DNA of 64,000 bases from Siniperca chuatsi (Eukaryota; Chordata; Actinopteri; Centrarchiformes; Sinipercidae), in assembly GCF_020085105.1 (NCBI RefSeq), contig NC_058047.1:20100501-20164500 (forward strand), written 5' to 3'. A program made the position numbers and the translations under genes. How positions within the stretch are numbered: the stretch's first letter is position 1; each line of letters opens with the position of its first letter. Below are positions 1-13,590 of the stretch, one piece after another. A model generated the notes under the pieces. The model was not told the origin of the DNA, searched no databases, and saw only the letters and a program-made list of their open reading frames with translations.

Positions 1-264
1 AGAAACACATCTGTTGTTTAATGTAATGCAATGCAACATATACTGCCTTACTTACCTGAAATTTTGTTGCGACTGCTACCAACATAGTTTTATGTTGTAT
101 TGGGCTTTTGAAATGTTTCTGGTATTTTGTTCACCTCAATATAATTAGTATAATAACACAAACTACAGCCTTTCTGGCACAGTTTAAAAGTGTTTCACAG
201 AGTTAATATTTATCACAGTACTGTTGTATTGCATTACAATGGATTTATATTTGTAGTTAAAGCG

Positions 265-327
<63 letters not shown>
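265..327. repeat. (TA)n microsatellite
   Basis: About 31 uninterrupted TA units inside the ell intron. This is a likely length-polymorphic locus; the apparent poly-Tyr/Ile frame across it is an artefact. Confidence 0.97.
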
Positions 328-333
<6 letters not shown>

Positions 334-1172
334 GTACAGTCCATTTACCATATTTTTCTGGCCACTCTAATTTGTGCGTGTGTAGATGCTTGTATTTTGT
401 ATGTAAAGGCATGCATATGCACACATACTTGCACCCTATTAGTGTCTCTCTTTTTAATGTACCTTGAACCCTGTTAGCTGACTAACAACCGTAGCCTCCC
501 ACCTAATACCACCTCCCTATCCCCAGCTCCTCCAGAGTTTTGAGCTAATGCAGTCACGCAGGAGTAGCACAGCAACATGATTGAAACGCACATGATGCAA
601 CACTGTTCCAGCACATGCTGATCCATGAGTGAGGTGGCAGCCGTCCAAGGTTCAGCCATATCGGTCGGCCTGCTGTCTCACTCCTAGCTCCTGCTTGTGT
701 ATCTAACTGTCCCCACAACACACACGCACACACACACCCGCCCTGATTGAACTAGGGTGGGGCATTGACAAGACTCAGTGTACCCAACTGCCCCCTTCTG
801 ATAATGTCATTAGCTGTGGCATCTCTGCATTTGCAAAGTGCTCGTTTACATTTCAGATTACGTTTGTACCAGTAGCTTCTTTGTTGGCATCGTTAAACCA
901 GAGAGCAAACTGTGTTCAAGCAAGTATACTGGAATTCAGCTTTAATAATGAACTCTTAACTGCTTGTGAATATGTCATGTTTTTAAACAAGACTGGATCG
1001 ATGGGTTGGTTGTCATGCTTAGGATTAACTTGGTCTTGGCTGAGTTGGTTAAACCCTGTTTATCTTGGTTGGATAGCTGTATATTGGCTCTTTTGTTTTG
1101 ACACTTCTGCTGTGTGACAGATTAATCTGGTACATAATGAGGTCAGAGTTTAGTGCATCATAATCAATCTGA

Positions 1173-1400
1173 GGCTCTGTTCACACCTGGCACTAAGATG
1201 GTTCTTGGCTGATGCGATCACAAGTGGACAACTCTAAATACAGGTGTGAATACTGCACAGTTACTCCAGCCTCTTGTGGAGGTGGTCAGGGCTAGAGTGG
1301 TGTGAAAACAAATGTACTATGTCCCCGAGCCCATTGAATGACCATGTAGTCAACTTCATAGTGTGCGTATTGTCTGATAAATCTCCCAAACATCCATACC
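1173..1400. repeat. Dispersed fish repeat (MITE-like), ell intron
   Basis: Begins around 'ctctgttcacacctggcact' and carries 'gatcacaagtggacaactct' and 'acaggtgtgaat', a word pattern I recognise from a repeat common in percomorph introns. Edges are approximate, and I found no target-site duplication. The identification rests on memory of the pattern, not on a second copy in this window. Confidence 0.45.
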
Positions 1401-2140
1401 CAAAGTGAGCTGCAATACCATATTCTCTCTCTCTCTTGCTTTCTCACTGTAGAGTGTCATGTCACTTTCTCACTTGTCTTGAACTAGCTGCCAGACTTGT
1501 TCAACCATTAAATAAACATGCAGCAGTCCATGAGATCATACTTATTCTTCTGGAGAGAAGAAAATCCAGCAGAATTATGTATTAAATGTTCTAAAAACAA
1601 AGTTGAAGACTGTTAAACTGGTAACTTGTAAACAGATATAATGATATTTTTTTCGAAATGAAGTGTGTGGTTATGAGAAAATGCTGCTCTGTCAAGTAGG
1701 TCCTCCTTTGCTCTGTTGTCATAGCTACCCACTCAGCTTCACAAAGCAACTGTTGTAACTTGTTTTTAATGTCCTCATACATCTGTAGAATTAGCTTGTC
1801 ACTGAAGAAATGGCAGCTACGTAGTTTGTATTTTCAAGCTCTATGGGCATAAATCGCTGCAAAAACGTTTTTTAACAAATTCCATGATGGCTTTAGCCTT
1901 TGATGTGTTTTGCCCAAACCAGTCTGGTCAAACCAGTTCACAATGCTTACAAGGGAAGAACAATCTGATCTAGTTGAAGCCTCTAATGTTGTCGCATTAG
2001 TGCTGACGGAAATGCTGTATTACCTCAAAAGGCACTTGGATGGATAAATGGTGTTCCTGTAGTGCTGGTATGCAGTTTACACTTTAGATCGTGCAGAAAA
2101 ATGATATCAAGCTTTCTTGTGTGTATGTTCACTCTTTTAG

Positions 2141-5100
2141 GAAACAGGGCCCGGCCCAGAACAGCTCTGCCCCTCCACTGGAGAGCCCGCCCAAAGAGCT
2201 GGCCAGCAGCTCGCCATCTCAGGTGAGCTTCCTGTTCCCTCTTGTACCTGTCTCCCACTTCCACGCACTTCCCTATCCCTAAGCTGCCATTCTGCCTTCA
2301 CTTTCCCATCTGCACTGTAACTCCTTGTCCCCCGTGGCTAGTGAAGGATGATATGCGTCAAGGTATGCAAATTACTAAGTATTATTAAGTACTTTTTGGT
2401 CTTTTGAAAATAATATAACCCTGTGGGGAATGCCTGTTTTTTTTTTTGGAGGTTCTTGGGATTTCAATGGTGGTGGTTATTTCCTCATTTTATTAATTTC
2501 AAGGCTGTTACTATACTGAATTTTGAGTCTCTCAAACTGCTTGATTTTACTAAGGTAGACTGTAAATACACTCTTCATAGCTAATCTTTAATCAGAGCTT
2601 GTTTGCCTTCAGCTGATCCAGTAGAAATGTTAGGGGAATTAGGGGAAATCAAATTTTCTCCAAAGATGTGTATTGGATTATTTGTTTCTACATTTCCACC
2701 AGTTTACCAAACAATACAGCCTGCTAACTGGGTTGTCCCTGCAGTCTCATGGTTTCTGGTATTTCCCAGGGAGGGTTTTATTTTTTAAATTCCAAACTGA
2801 TTTGTGTTTCCTCTCTGTCTCGTCAGTGAGTGCCTTTGCAGCAGATGTTTTCTGAACTGGTTCCAGTTGACCAATATTACTTACTGGTTGTTATGAGCTC
2901 TTTTAGAATCTTTTAAATGAATATACATTGTTTGCATGAGTATTAAGGGTTTGTTATTAAACCAAATAGCCACCAGGGTACACTTCATTTTAAACTCTTC
3001 TCTCCCTTTTCATTGCATAATTCATTTTTTCATATTCTTTGTCCTGCTGCTGTCTTTTTAGGTCAGTCCAGACTCCCGAGTTTACCCATTGTTTACACTT
3101 GCGTTAGGTAGAGGGGTTATATTAATAGCTCCTTCCTCTCAGGTTCTTCTCACCTCAGACACCTACTGTATGCCTCTTCCTTTCCACTCCCTCCCTCAGT
3201 AAACACAGCACACAAACACATAAGCAAACAGTACCCCCCACCACAGGTTCTTCTTTAGATTCAGTGGTATAAAAAGAGAGCACCACAGCAGGTAAAGCTG
3301 TGTATAAACCTCAAGTAAGTGAGGGATGGATCAGGGAGAGCTGCAAGGCAAACAGGGCGAGACCTTGCCCACACAAAGATGGATGAATCTCAAAATAACT
3401 TCCGTCCCCGCTAGCAAAAGATTTCCATTCACACTGGAATATATAAACAAAAGGTAAAATCTGTCTTTACCTTTTTGTTACAGAGAAAAATAAAATTGTG
3501 TATTACAGCCATCATCTGAAGTGGGACTGTGGATCTAGGTCCCTCTTTGTTCTGTCGTCTCATGCTCCACATGATCACAGAAATATGGCTTCCTGACAGT
3601 ACTGCTACACAGCACCTGACCGTGTCCATGCCAACATACATGAGTATTAGGAAAAGCCTTGTTTTCCCTGTCGACACAACAACATGTTTTATCCACTCTG
3701 CAGAGTGTTTTCATACAGCAGTTTTTGGGTAAAAAAAAAAAAAAGACAAATTAGCATGGATGGAGTGCCAAAACGAAGAGGAAAATATTTTCTAAACGAC
3801 ATAGTCCAAAGAGCCTTGCAGGCCCAAACAGAGATCCTCACTGGTTTTTGTTGTTTCAGAACCTAGAAGTATTCCTGTTGGAATCCTAAAGACATTAGTG
3901 TAGGTTGGGTCAAAGAGGTCCTGTCTGTAATTGTGAAAAGACAGTGATTGTGCAGTAATCACATTCTCAGTGCTACTGATAATACAGATCCTCTAATACT
4001 CTTTCTTCTGTCTTTGTGTTGCTTTCTCCATCTATCTACTTGTACTAGAGCCTCTCCTCTGTACACTCCTTTTGTCCTCCACGGTTAAGAGCATTTTTGT
4101 TTGCTCTGACCTGGACTGCAGTTTTCCTCTCGCTCACTCTGAGGTGAATTGAATTCACCTTTTGAACCCATTTTTAGGTTCTGTTACTAAAACTGCTATT
4201 TTTCTGCCAGAAACGTCCTGCTGCTGACTTCATCGACCCTCTTGTCAACAAAAAGCCCAGGATATCACACCTCGCCAGCAAGGCTGCAACAGCCCCAGTT
4301 AATGGCAAGCTCAGTTCCTCCAACGGGAGAGGAGAGGCAGGTGGTGCACAGGCAGGAGTGGCGGTCTCTATGTCAGACGGCGGCATGACGTCCAGCTCCC
4401 AGCAGCTCCCTGTGCTGGACATCCCTCGTCCTTTCGAAGCACTGTCGGACGTCAGCAACGACTCCAGCCACAACGGGAGAGATTGTGACTCTCAGGAGTC
4501 AGCAGTGTCCGAGAGGCTAAGTCAACCTCCTTCACTATTCTCGGGTTCAACGACGCTCACCGCGCCTAGCATCGGCACATCATCTCCCAGACACACAGGC
4601 CTGGAAGGCCCTCGGGACAAGAGTCCTTCAACGTTCAACAAGTCCAGGAAGAAGTCAAAAAAGCATAAAGACAAGGAGAAGAGTAAAGACAGGGACAGGG
4701 AGAGGGTGAGAGAGAGGGCACAAGAGAAGGAGAAGAAAAGTCGTGAGGTGCGTGTGCCTGAGCCTAACAGAGCCTGTGAGATGAGCCCAGGAAACCTCAA
4801 AAGCAACAGTATTCCACACAAAAGCACAGGTGAGAGCAACACGCACACAAAGACACGCATATCTTTTTCTCCTGTACAAAATGTTTTATTTACTAAATTC
4901 AGTTTCACAGCTCTTGCATCAGATAAGATATTTGTGAATTAAAGTAATACTTCATATGTGGATGGACACCAGTTAGTCATCACTGTGAGTAGGTGATCCA
5001 TCATGTGACCAGTATGTGACTCACTGATTAAACAGAGACCCCTGCTGTTCAGCTTTATGCCTTCAATAACCTCAAATACCTGTGAATCCAACTGGCAGAT

Positions 5101-6193
5101 AGCATCTTTAGAGGATTACATTACATTTAAGAGATTAATGATTTAAACAATAACTAATTACAAATAATGATCTTGTGGTGTTACCTTTCCAGTTGCATCA
5201 CAGCAGGTTTTACACAGAGACACAGCAAAGATAACACATTCAGATCAATGCCATTTTCTATCTGTGTGACCTTGTTTCAGATCTGAATGGAATGTGCAAC
5301 AGTACCAGTATTCCTTCGTCATCACCTGAGGTGGCAGACTATTTATTGTGAGTATTTAACAATTTCAGCTTTCAATAGGTTTACAGCCATGCTGCTAGCT
5401 AAGAGAGTTTGAATTATCCTTAAATTCATTGGAATGAATCAGAGGTTTTCAAAATAAATTTAATTTCATTGTGGTTTGTGTTGGTACCTCTCATCAAGTC
5501 TCCCTCTGATGACCATTGTTCTCTCACTTGAGCTAAATGCATGATGAGACTTTTACGTATACTTTGTGACTTTCTCTCAAAATCTTTTTCCAGTAACATT
5601 TTCTTATTTCCCTCATAGGAAGTACACAGTGATCGGCTCTCCGGAGCAGCGCCAGAGGTATAAAAATGATTTCAATGCCGAGTACAGCGAGTACCGGGGT
5701 CTGCATGCTCGGATAGAGGGCATCACTCGGCAGTTCACTGTGCTTGACAATGAGCTCAAACAGCTCCAACACGGCACAGACAAGTACAAGGTAGATTCCC
5801 TGAAGGACGCACACAAATCTGCTATTTCTGTTAGAAAATATCTTGAGTAATTAAAGTAATGCCCTATTTTATTTTACCGATTCACTATACAGGATATCAG
5901 TTTTATTCATACCCCTTATCCTTTTTTATGTGTCTTCTCTTCACAGACAATCCACAATCAGATACTTCAAGAGTATCATAAAATAAAAAAGGTAAATTTA
6001 AGTTTCACTATAACAGATCTTGATGACAAAGTATCTAAGTAGATTATCAGACTGTGACTCTGCTTTTTCATATCTCTTGCAGACTAATCCAAACTATAGC
6101 CAAGAGAAGAACCGCTGTGAATATCTACACAACAAACTGGCACATATAAAGAGACTTATTGCAGAGTACGATCAACAGCAACTTCAAAAGTAG
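2141..6193 (+). CDS. ell: ELL, RNA polymerase II elongation factor (3' part of gene)
   Basis: Six coding exons: 2141-2222, 4211-4829, 5281-5347, 5619-5790, 5947-5991 and 6083-6193 (stop TAG 6191-6193). All junctions are GT-AG and the phases agree, giving about 364 residues. ELL suppresses transient pausing of Pol II and is a subunit of the super and little elongation complexes in the nucleus. The large second exon matches the vertebrate linker: ADFIDPLVNKKPRISHL, then DVSNDSSHNGRDCDSQ, then a Lys/Arg-rich run (KKSKKHKDKEKSKDRDRERV). The last four exons encode the occludin/ELL homology domain, including YKNDFNAEYSEYRGLHARIE and, at the end, CEYLHNKLAHIKRLIAEYD. The N-terminal ELL domain is outside the window. 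ELL2 is the main alternative, but the linker wording fits ELL better. Confidence 0.93.
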
Positions 6194-8825
6194 TTACTAG
6201 ACATTGTTTCCCTGTTATCTCTGGAAGCCAAGCAGATAAAGGAAAACTCTGGATTCCGCTTGTGCTATTTAAAAAAAAAAAAAAAAAAATTAAAAAAAAA
6301 AATTCTCATGAAAGATGCCATGAAGGGAGTATTTCCCTCATTGGGGCCAAAGGCTCTAGTGAGGACTTAACAGGACCCACAATCTTTTTCTCTTTTTTTT
6401 TTTTTTTCTTCTTTTCTTTTTGGAAGATGGGGTTGTGCCAGGTCCGTCTGTGTAGTTACAATGCATCCAGAAAAAAGGTTCTGTGTGGCTTTATTTTTCT
6501 CAGCAGCCCACCCTGCTTATAGTGCACAGAACTCTGAAAGAGTCAAACGTGGACATTTTCCCACTTTCGGGAGATATCCAAATAACCTTTCTTGCTTTTG
6601 AAACTAGAGATAAGGGGGCAATTAATTTGTTTTTGAGTAAAGAGAAGTTAAGTGAACGATTCATCAGTTTTCCCCATATACTCAATCGAAATGGCTGTGA
6701 TGTTGAATTTATGTCTGTTTTTCTCTTTATTTATTTTTGACTCTTAACTTGGGGGGAAGAGTCTGTTTTACACTCCTCAATATCAGTACTTAAAAGCTGT
6801 CTCTCTTATTTTCTGTCTTCACATCTTGAATGTCAGCCAGTATTTTATTCAGAAGCTGCCTTGCCCATCTAATTGTCATCTTTTGGCGTTATTTTTTTCT
6901 TTTTAAAAAGATGCAGATATTACTGTTGATTAAATCAAAACAACGCTTCTAAATGCACACAGTCAGACGCAGGTTTGTGCGCTTGGCTTTTCTAAAATCA
7001 TGTGCAGATGTCTTAACAGAGGGGGACGTGTGTGAAAGTTTCCAGTCACTCTTGAGCTTTAGATTCTCTTAGAACAGTCTCCTCACTCAGCCATGGCGAG
7101 CTGCAGTGCTTGTTCATCAGTTACAGCAGTGGTCCTTTAGTTATTGTTCATCATATTGTATCAATGAAAAACTAGATTTAGCTCTTAATTGGTTGTCTTT
7201 CCAGTTTAGGTTATGATGGCTTTTGTAGCAATATGAGTATTCAAAGTTATCTGAAGAGTTCATTGCCAGTTGTACTCTTTATCATGCTTCAGAAGATCCT
7301 CTAATTGTAAGATAATGCAGATAGGGGATGCAGACCTGCAGGCTTTTTCTTCTCATCTTCAAAATGTTCAAAACTTAGGTTGATACAGAGATCTGATATC
7401 TCCAAAGTCATTATTGTCACCTTCAGTTATGTTAAAATAGTGTTTACAGTGTCTTTTTAAAGATTGTTTTTGTTTTGTTTTGTCTGCTCATTGACCCACA
7501 TGAGTCCGTCGAGACGACTGTTAAGCTGAAGCCATCCTTGATCATCTTCCAGGTGGAGGCCTGTCAGAGAAGGAAGGCTCACCTGCGACCAGTTTTTGCC
7601 TTTTCAAATGTGATGTCAGAAATTCGCGGAGGTTGACCTGAAATCTATTTCCTGGATCAGCTCTCCTCTCTGAGAAACGCCGCGTCAAGGCGGATGCACT
7701 CGACGTATCCGTAGACAAATTAGAAATGCTGTATCAGAACTTGACCTGATGAACGAGCGAGCCAAGTTTAGTCAGCAAATGCATTTCTTATATCGATCTT
7801 TTTATGTGAATATGAAAAATCAGCACTTTTTCTCCTGATCTTGCTCTTACCTGGGGGTTTTGTCCAAATGACTTTTCTCTTTGTCCATCAGAGTGCATGC
7901 TTTATGAATGTGTTACAATGAACAGTCTTTGTATCTTTACTGGGGACTGCTCAAGGATATCAAAATCCAAGCAGAGGCCTAGTCCAGCAGAATTAGTATA
8001 TAATCAATTCGACATGGCTCTGACCAGCATGTATACCAAAGTGCTTACCGAGTGGGATGAAACAAAAACGCTCTACCAAATGTTGGCAAAGGAACATGTC
8101 GTGGTATTCTCTACTTCCTGTCATCATTTCTTTTGTAAGAACTTATCATCCAATTGAAACTTTCTCAGTGTTTTTCTTGTGAGAAGTCAGAGGAGGCTTC
8201 TTTGCTCCAGATGGGATTTGCATGGCTGGGCTCAAGTGTTTCAATGTAATGCCAGGTTTCAGATTATATCACTCCTAATGCAAACACTACATTAAGGCCA
8301 GTGTGCCAAGACTCATCACAACGATGCGGCTGGGTCTAGACGGAGGCTGGGTCTGGGACTCTGATGGCTGGGCAAGGGACGTAAAGTTTGTAAAGGTGAA
8401 TGTCTTGTTACCAGAATCAACACCCAGCATGGCCCAGTACTGCAACCTTTAACAAGAAAGACACTTCACCATTCTTACTGTATCTTGTTTTCTAGAAACA
8501 TTCTGACATGATTACTGTACTGCACCTCCTATTACGGTCAAAATCTATTGTGAATGAGTTCATCAGTAAACACATTTTGCTCCGAGGGAGAGCAAACTGT
8601 TTGAAAGTAACTATATGCCAGCACAGGAGAACCGCTGTATGAGTTGATTGTGCCAAAATGACCTGTTGTATAGGGTATATACATGCTGCTGTATAAGCAA
8701 AGAGGGCTTTGGAGAAGAGTCATGAAATGTTGGCGCTAAAACCCAAAGCACGCTTTTTGAAAACCATAAGGGACTGGGACTGAAATTGATCTTTGTTTCA
8801 ATAAAATTCTTTCAAATCCTTATTT
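6194..8825 (+). other. ell: ell 3' untranslated region
   Basis: About 2.6 kb follows the ell stop with no further coding exon. It is AT-rich, with A-rich tracts near 6270-6302 and a T-rich tract near 6393-6420. The end is set by the AATAAA at 8800. A second AATAAA at 10184 could serve a longer transcript. The short open frames here (for example 7897-8157) lack splice context and homology. Confidence 0.6.
8800..8805 (+). terminator. ell: Poly(A) signal AATAAA, probable ell 3' end
   Basis: A canonical hexamer in 'ttcaataaaattct', the first convincing AATAAA after the ell stop codon. Confidence 0.5.
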
Positions 8826-9924
8826 GTGAAATTCTGAAGTAGGTGTTGTCCATTATTTTAATGAGGTTGAATTTTAGCATTAATTACTGCATAGAAGACA
8901 CAAGATTTCTGTGTATTTTAGCATTAATGCTGTATTCCAAATATGATTAAACATCTTACATTGTTATGGAGAATAATTGTATTGAACATGGATGCCATGA
9001 CACCAACAAATACAGTTGGTGTTTGGTTTGTTTCTGATAGATACACAATTAGACAGCAGCACAATTTTTATCACATAGCTTTGACAAAAGTCAAAAGATG
9101 TAACTTTTTCCTTTGAAAAGTATGTAGAGCATATATTTTTAGCCCCAAAAACAGGTTTTTGGAAGCACCGAGACAAGTCGGGATATGCTATTCCATAAAA
9201 CTATTATAAATGAGAAACTGATGTATTTGATATAGCTTTCTTTTTTTTCATCTCTGTTTAATGGACTTGTCAGTATTCTAACATTTGTTTACAATTACTG
9301 TGGCCTGCAGTGAATGGAGGATGTCCTGTAGATGGCAGCAGTTTCACACTTATTTTCAAAAGCCTCCACATAGTGCTGGCACACCTTGTTTTTGTTTTAA
9401 AAAAAAAAAATTAATAGAAACATTTGGATCCCTCTAGTCTCCCTAGTTTGCCTTGTTTCTCCTGAGAGGTAAACTGTTGTGTACGGTTAGTGACACCCTC
9501 AGGAATCCGTTTGATTGCAAGGGAATGATGGTGAAGGTTAGTTAAACCATTCCTTTTGTATTTAGGGTGTTAGTGCAGACTATAGTACTCTGTATATGTT
9601 GCCTGTGTCTAATAGGCATCCCCTTTTATCCCATGAACTTGTGGGGTTTACTGCCAAGTCTGTGCCTTGCACTGACACATGGATCCAAAAAAGGCCCTGG
9701 CACAGCTGCGTGGGTAGAAGATGCTCCTGCAAGGCAACAGAGAGGACAGGGCTCGCTGTAATCTGACACACCGTGACAGATCCCAGAAATCTACATAGCG
9801 ACTGTGTTCCAGTTGGCCGGGCTGAGCTGTGCCTGAGCCTCGCTATGCTGCTACTGGCTCCCATCCCAAAGTTGGCCTCAGCGCTGCTCAGGGAGCTGGA
9901 GGGGGGCCCGGTCAGCGAGTTCAC

Positions 9925-9941
9925 TGTGGCAAGCTGCCACA
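9925..9941. promoter_or_regulatory. NFI-like palindromic site in a GC-rich block
   Basis: TGTGGCAAGCTGCCACA is an inverted repeat containing TGGCA-N3-TGCCA, the classical full NFI palindrome. It sits in the GC-richest part of the ell-dot1l interval. This is a motif match only; function is inferred. Confidence 0.3.
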
Positions 9942-12779
9942 AGCTCCCTCTCATCAACATACAGCAGCATATACACTGACATGTTTACACACACGCACAG
10001 CAGAGAAACGGAGAGCTCACATCTGTGTTTCAAAGGTTTTACTAGTCAGACTTTTTTTAGTCAGGATTTTATTTGTCTGGGATTTCTGCGCTGAAATGCA
10101 GAGAGGGGGTCTACTTCTATTTAGATTGTCTCTGCTAACAGTTCGGGTCAGTGCTTTAATGTGAAAATGTAGGCTATGGTTGAAATAAAGGTCAATCAAT
10201 TATTTGAGGTAGTTGGTATGTGTATTAGACACGAGGGCATTTCATAATAGATTCAAGTAAAATGGTTCATTTTTAACCTGCACATCTTTACAACCAACCA
10301 CAGAAACAGCTAATACTGGCCTCATACATATAGGTTGATATGCTGATTGAAAAACATTTCTGATTCCTGGCACCTGAATTATGGGCAGCTTAGCAAACTG
10401 TGACAAGCACATAAAAGACCAAAGTACAAGGACAGACAGTTGTTTGAAAACAGCCTTAATATGATCCCACATAAAAAATACGATCGTTAAAATGAAGACC
10501 GAAGTGAGTGCGAATGTGATTTCTCCAACAAAGTTAACAGTGTAACTATTATCATTATAAAATATAATCAGTGTGATAACTGAACTCTCATCCGTGAGGG
10601 TTATGGCACCTGATTTCAGACCAAATTAACCAATACAGTATGATAGAAATTAATTTTGTTACTTGTGTCAAAGAGCCAATGACGGTGCTCCACTAAGCCT
10701 TTAACGGTAGACAGTGCAATGCAACAATAAGACTCACAATTGCTACTCTGCTGGCTGTAGTTTTCTCTGAGTTTGATTAATTTTGTACTCCTGGTGCAGA
10801 GAATTGAACACACAACAGTACTGGTGCACACTTGTGTCCACAGACCTGTTGGGAGGTGGGCGTTGAAAGCACAGAGCAATAACCAGCTCTGCTGATTTAC
10901 AGCCAAAGCCAGCCTATAATCCAGATGATAAACATTTGAGTTTATCATCTTGATTACCTCTTGTTCGTTCTGCAGTGTCTGTGTCTCTTGCAGCCCGCTG
11001 TGTCTTGTCCTCTGTTATGGGTCCTGTGTCACTGTCTCTCTGTGTGGGACAGTGGGTGATTCTTCAATGACAGTGAGCACTTCATAGTGACTGTTATGAC
11101 CTTCAGCGTCATTTTTAACAGTAGGAGGATTGTTTCCCCTCACCGCTGATCTTGTTGCTGACACCACGTCCTCGTCTGATTAGAAATCTCCAATCAGAAG
11201 GTCTAGATAGAGAAAAAGATTACATTTTAAAGGATATAAGATGTTTTTTTACTTCTTCGAGTCTATTGCATCTGTCATACTTGATGAAACAATTGGCAAA
11301 CAATGCTTTATTTGAGAAATGTAATGCACTATTTTGTGAGCATCCAATAAATACTTTTTGTAATAACAAAGTACAGGCACTGTAGCAAGGCAGGTGGTGT
11401 TTGTGCTGGTCTTAAAGTTTAATTAGACTGGTATGAATTTTAATTTAATTTTATGGTTGATGGTCAAGCTTTTCAACTATAATCTCATGTCACATTCAGG
11501 CTGCACATGACTAAACCGTCTTCTAAACAATACTGGCTCTGTTGAAGATTGCAGACGCTGTATCAGCCAACTTTTCTGTGAATGAGCTGAGGACATTACA
11601 CTTTTGACTCTGGGCTGTAAACACATCATTCTGTAGAGTCATTTATCCACTCATCCTTACATTTAAATTCTTGTTCTGTCAATAACAAGAATTCATACAC
11701 AACACATGTATGTGGTACTATTCTATCCAATGCATTAGTATATTTGAATTAATTGTGTGAGTGTGTGTAAATATGTATGTGTATATCAAAGGCCAGCTAC
11801 ATTTATGTGTTACAAGGTTAATTAGTGAAGTGAATTAGTGAATGCAGCATTCACATTGTTATTGTCACTCTTTATTATTCTCATCCCGTCTTCCATACGT
11901 TTTTATGTCGACTTCTACTTCAGCATACTTTCAGCGACAGACATTTCATCATTTAAACTTTAAACGAGTCGTAGAATTTGAACTATTAATCTTCCATTTA
12001 GCCTTTTGAAATATTTTATCACAGTTTTATGCTTTTTTCAGTCCTTTTCTGAGTACATAATGGGTGTGTATTGCGCTACTTAGAGCATGTCACATCGCCT
12101 TTGATGTCTCCCACTTATCCTCTTCTGCTGTTTGGCTTTTTCAAAATGCGATGACTTCAGCCCTCATTACTCCCACAACGTTCACTTCTCAAACACAATT
12201 TATACATCAAAATGTAGACACATTTGTACTCTTCCACACAATGTCACTATTTAAGCATTAGGACTTGCAATGTTTTAATTTTCTGCCTCAAAGCACCAAG
12301 AGAGCCCTTCAACTGTTCCACTGACTCCAATGTTATTTTAGCTCTCACACTCTAGAGCAAAACACAAATGTTTGGACTTTTTAAACTCTAATTTCTCAGT
12401 AGTCATTTTAAACTTTTCTACACAAATTACATGTCTACATTTTCCGCAAAGTCTTCTGACTCTCACAGTGAAAACATTTCAGCGATATTACCTATAGTTT
12501 TTGAGTTTTGGTGTCTTGTTCGAGTGGTACCTCCCACTGATTTAGCCTCAGCTTTTTCAGGCCCCAGATACAGTAACACACAGCTGATTTTGATTGGCTA
12601 ATTACACTCCAGCACTTTGTGCCTCTGTTTCTGATTGGTGTGTTGCTGTTAAGCTCTTTTGAGCAGTTGAGACATCTCTCTCTCTCCTTTATTTAAAACT
12701 ATCTGTCTCTCTCTCACACACCACCTCCAGCCGTGGGTTCACCTAATAAGTCCCAAACCAGGAAACAGGAGGTTATCTG

Positions 12780-12801
12780 GAGTAAGCTAGCTAGCTTACT
12801 C
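12780..12801. repeat. Perfect 22-bp palindrome
   Basis: The half GAGTAAGCTAG is followed directly by its exact reverse complement. On the right lie two loosely similar segments ('gagtatgccagattttcta', 12803-12821, and 'tagtatgtcagattatcaa', about 12867-12886), suggesting the edge of an old foldback or MITE. Confidence 0.6.
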
Positions 12802-13104
12802 TGGAGTATGCCAGATTTTCTAAATAAAAGTCCCCAGATGGTAACAGGACCTTACCAGGGGGTGCTGTAGTATGTCAGATTATCAAAATAAAGGCCTTTA
12901 TACACGTTACACTTTATTTTACCTGGTATTTTTCTCCTTTCAGAGCTTAAATTTTTAATTGACAGTTCATCACCTTTCAGTCAACTTCAGGTCATATACA
13001 AACTTACATCTGCACTTTCCATGCCTGACAGTGCTTGAACTTCAACTTATCTTAGTGCTTTGTTCTCTTCTTTCATTCATCAATCATTTTCTGTATATGA
13101 ACAT

Positions 13105-13590
13105 GCTCGTAATCAATGCATTTCGTCTTTTAACCTTTTCAACGCACTGCCGTTCAGCCCCCTTCTTCTAATGCAATACATTCTACTTTGCAGCTCTTTA
13201 GGGCAATGCATTTTATGTTCCAAAGTGTTTACCAATGCATTTAATCTGTCTGATATGAATTTTTATTATTTATTAATTAATTTTAAGGCAATTTATTTCA
13301 ACATCCAGCTTTGACAGTATTTCAATTTACCTTCCAGCTTTTCCATCAGTGGGTTAGGTAATGCAGTTATGCTTCCAACTCTGCCAGTTTTACATTTCAA
13401 CATCCACGTTTTTTCAGCAATGCAGTCAAATGCATTTGAGCTTTCAGATTTTTGAGGCAATTCATTTCAGATTTCAGCATTTCCAGCAATGCTTTGCAAT
13501 TTATTTCAACTGTCATGAAATGCATTTTCTTACTTCAATCCGAGTTCAGTATTTATAACTCTATCTTCCTCTGACAGAAAATGCATTTTA
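13105..13590. repeat. Degenerate AATGCATTT-rich tandem-like region
   Basis: AATGCATT occurs about six times in under 500 bp (near 13114, 13204, 13236, 13432, 13519 and 13579). It lies among repeated variants of 'tttcagcatttccagcaatg' and 'atttcaacatccagc'. This looks like a decayed minisatellite with 20-60 bp units. No coding potential is seen. Confidence 0.5.

Larger units (their letters stand above)
1..2140 (+). other. ell: ell intron (upstream of first visible exon)
   Basis: No ell exon could be recognised here; the exons encoding the N-terminal half of ELL lie before the window. The stretch is AT-rich and holds a TA microsatellite (265-327), a short CA tract near 718-737 and a dispersed repeat around 1173-1400. 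Open frames in it are short and show no family resemblance. It ends with an acceptor (tcttttag) before position 2141. Confidence 0.75.

Noticed and set aside
190..477. 95-codon frame with alternating Tyr-Ile
   Set aside because: Created by the TA microsatellite.
4522..4908. Minus-strand hydrophobic Leu/Ser frame
   Set aside because: Antisense of the Lys/Glu/Arg-rich ELL linker, which reads as Leu/Ser/Phe on the other strand.
5791..5850. Extension of the ell exon frame past 5790
   Set aside because: A donor (aag|gtagat) at 5790 and an in-phase exon TIHNQILQEYHKIKK at 5947 match ELL; the extension does not.
9580..9979. Overlapping frames on both strands in the GC-rich block
   Set aside because: No recognisable family, no convincing splice pattern; kept only as a possible non-coding element.
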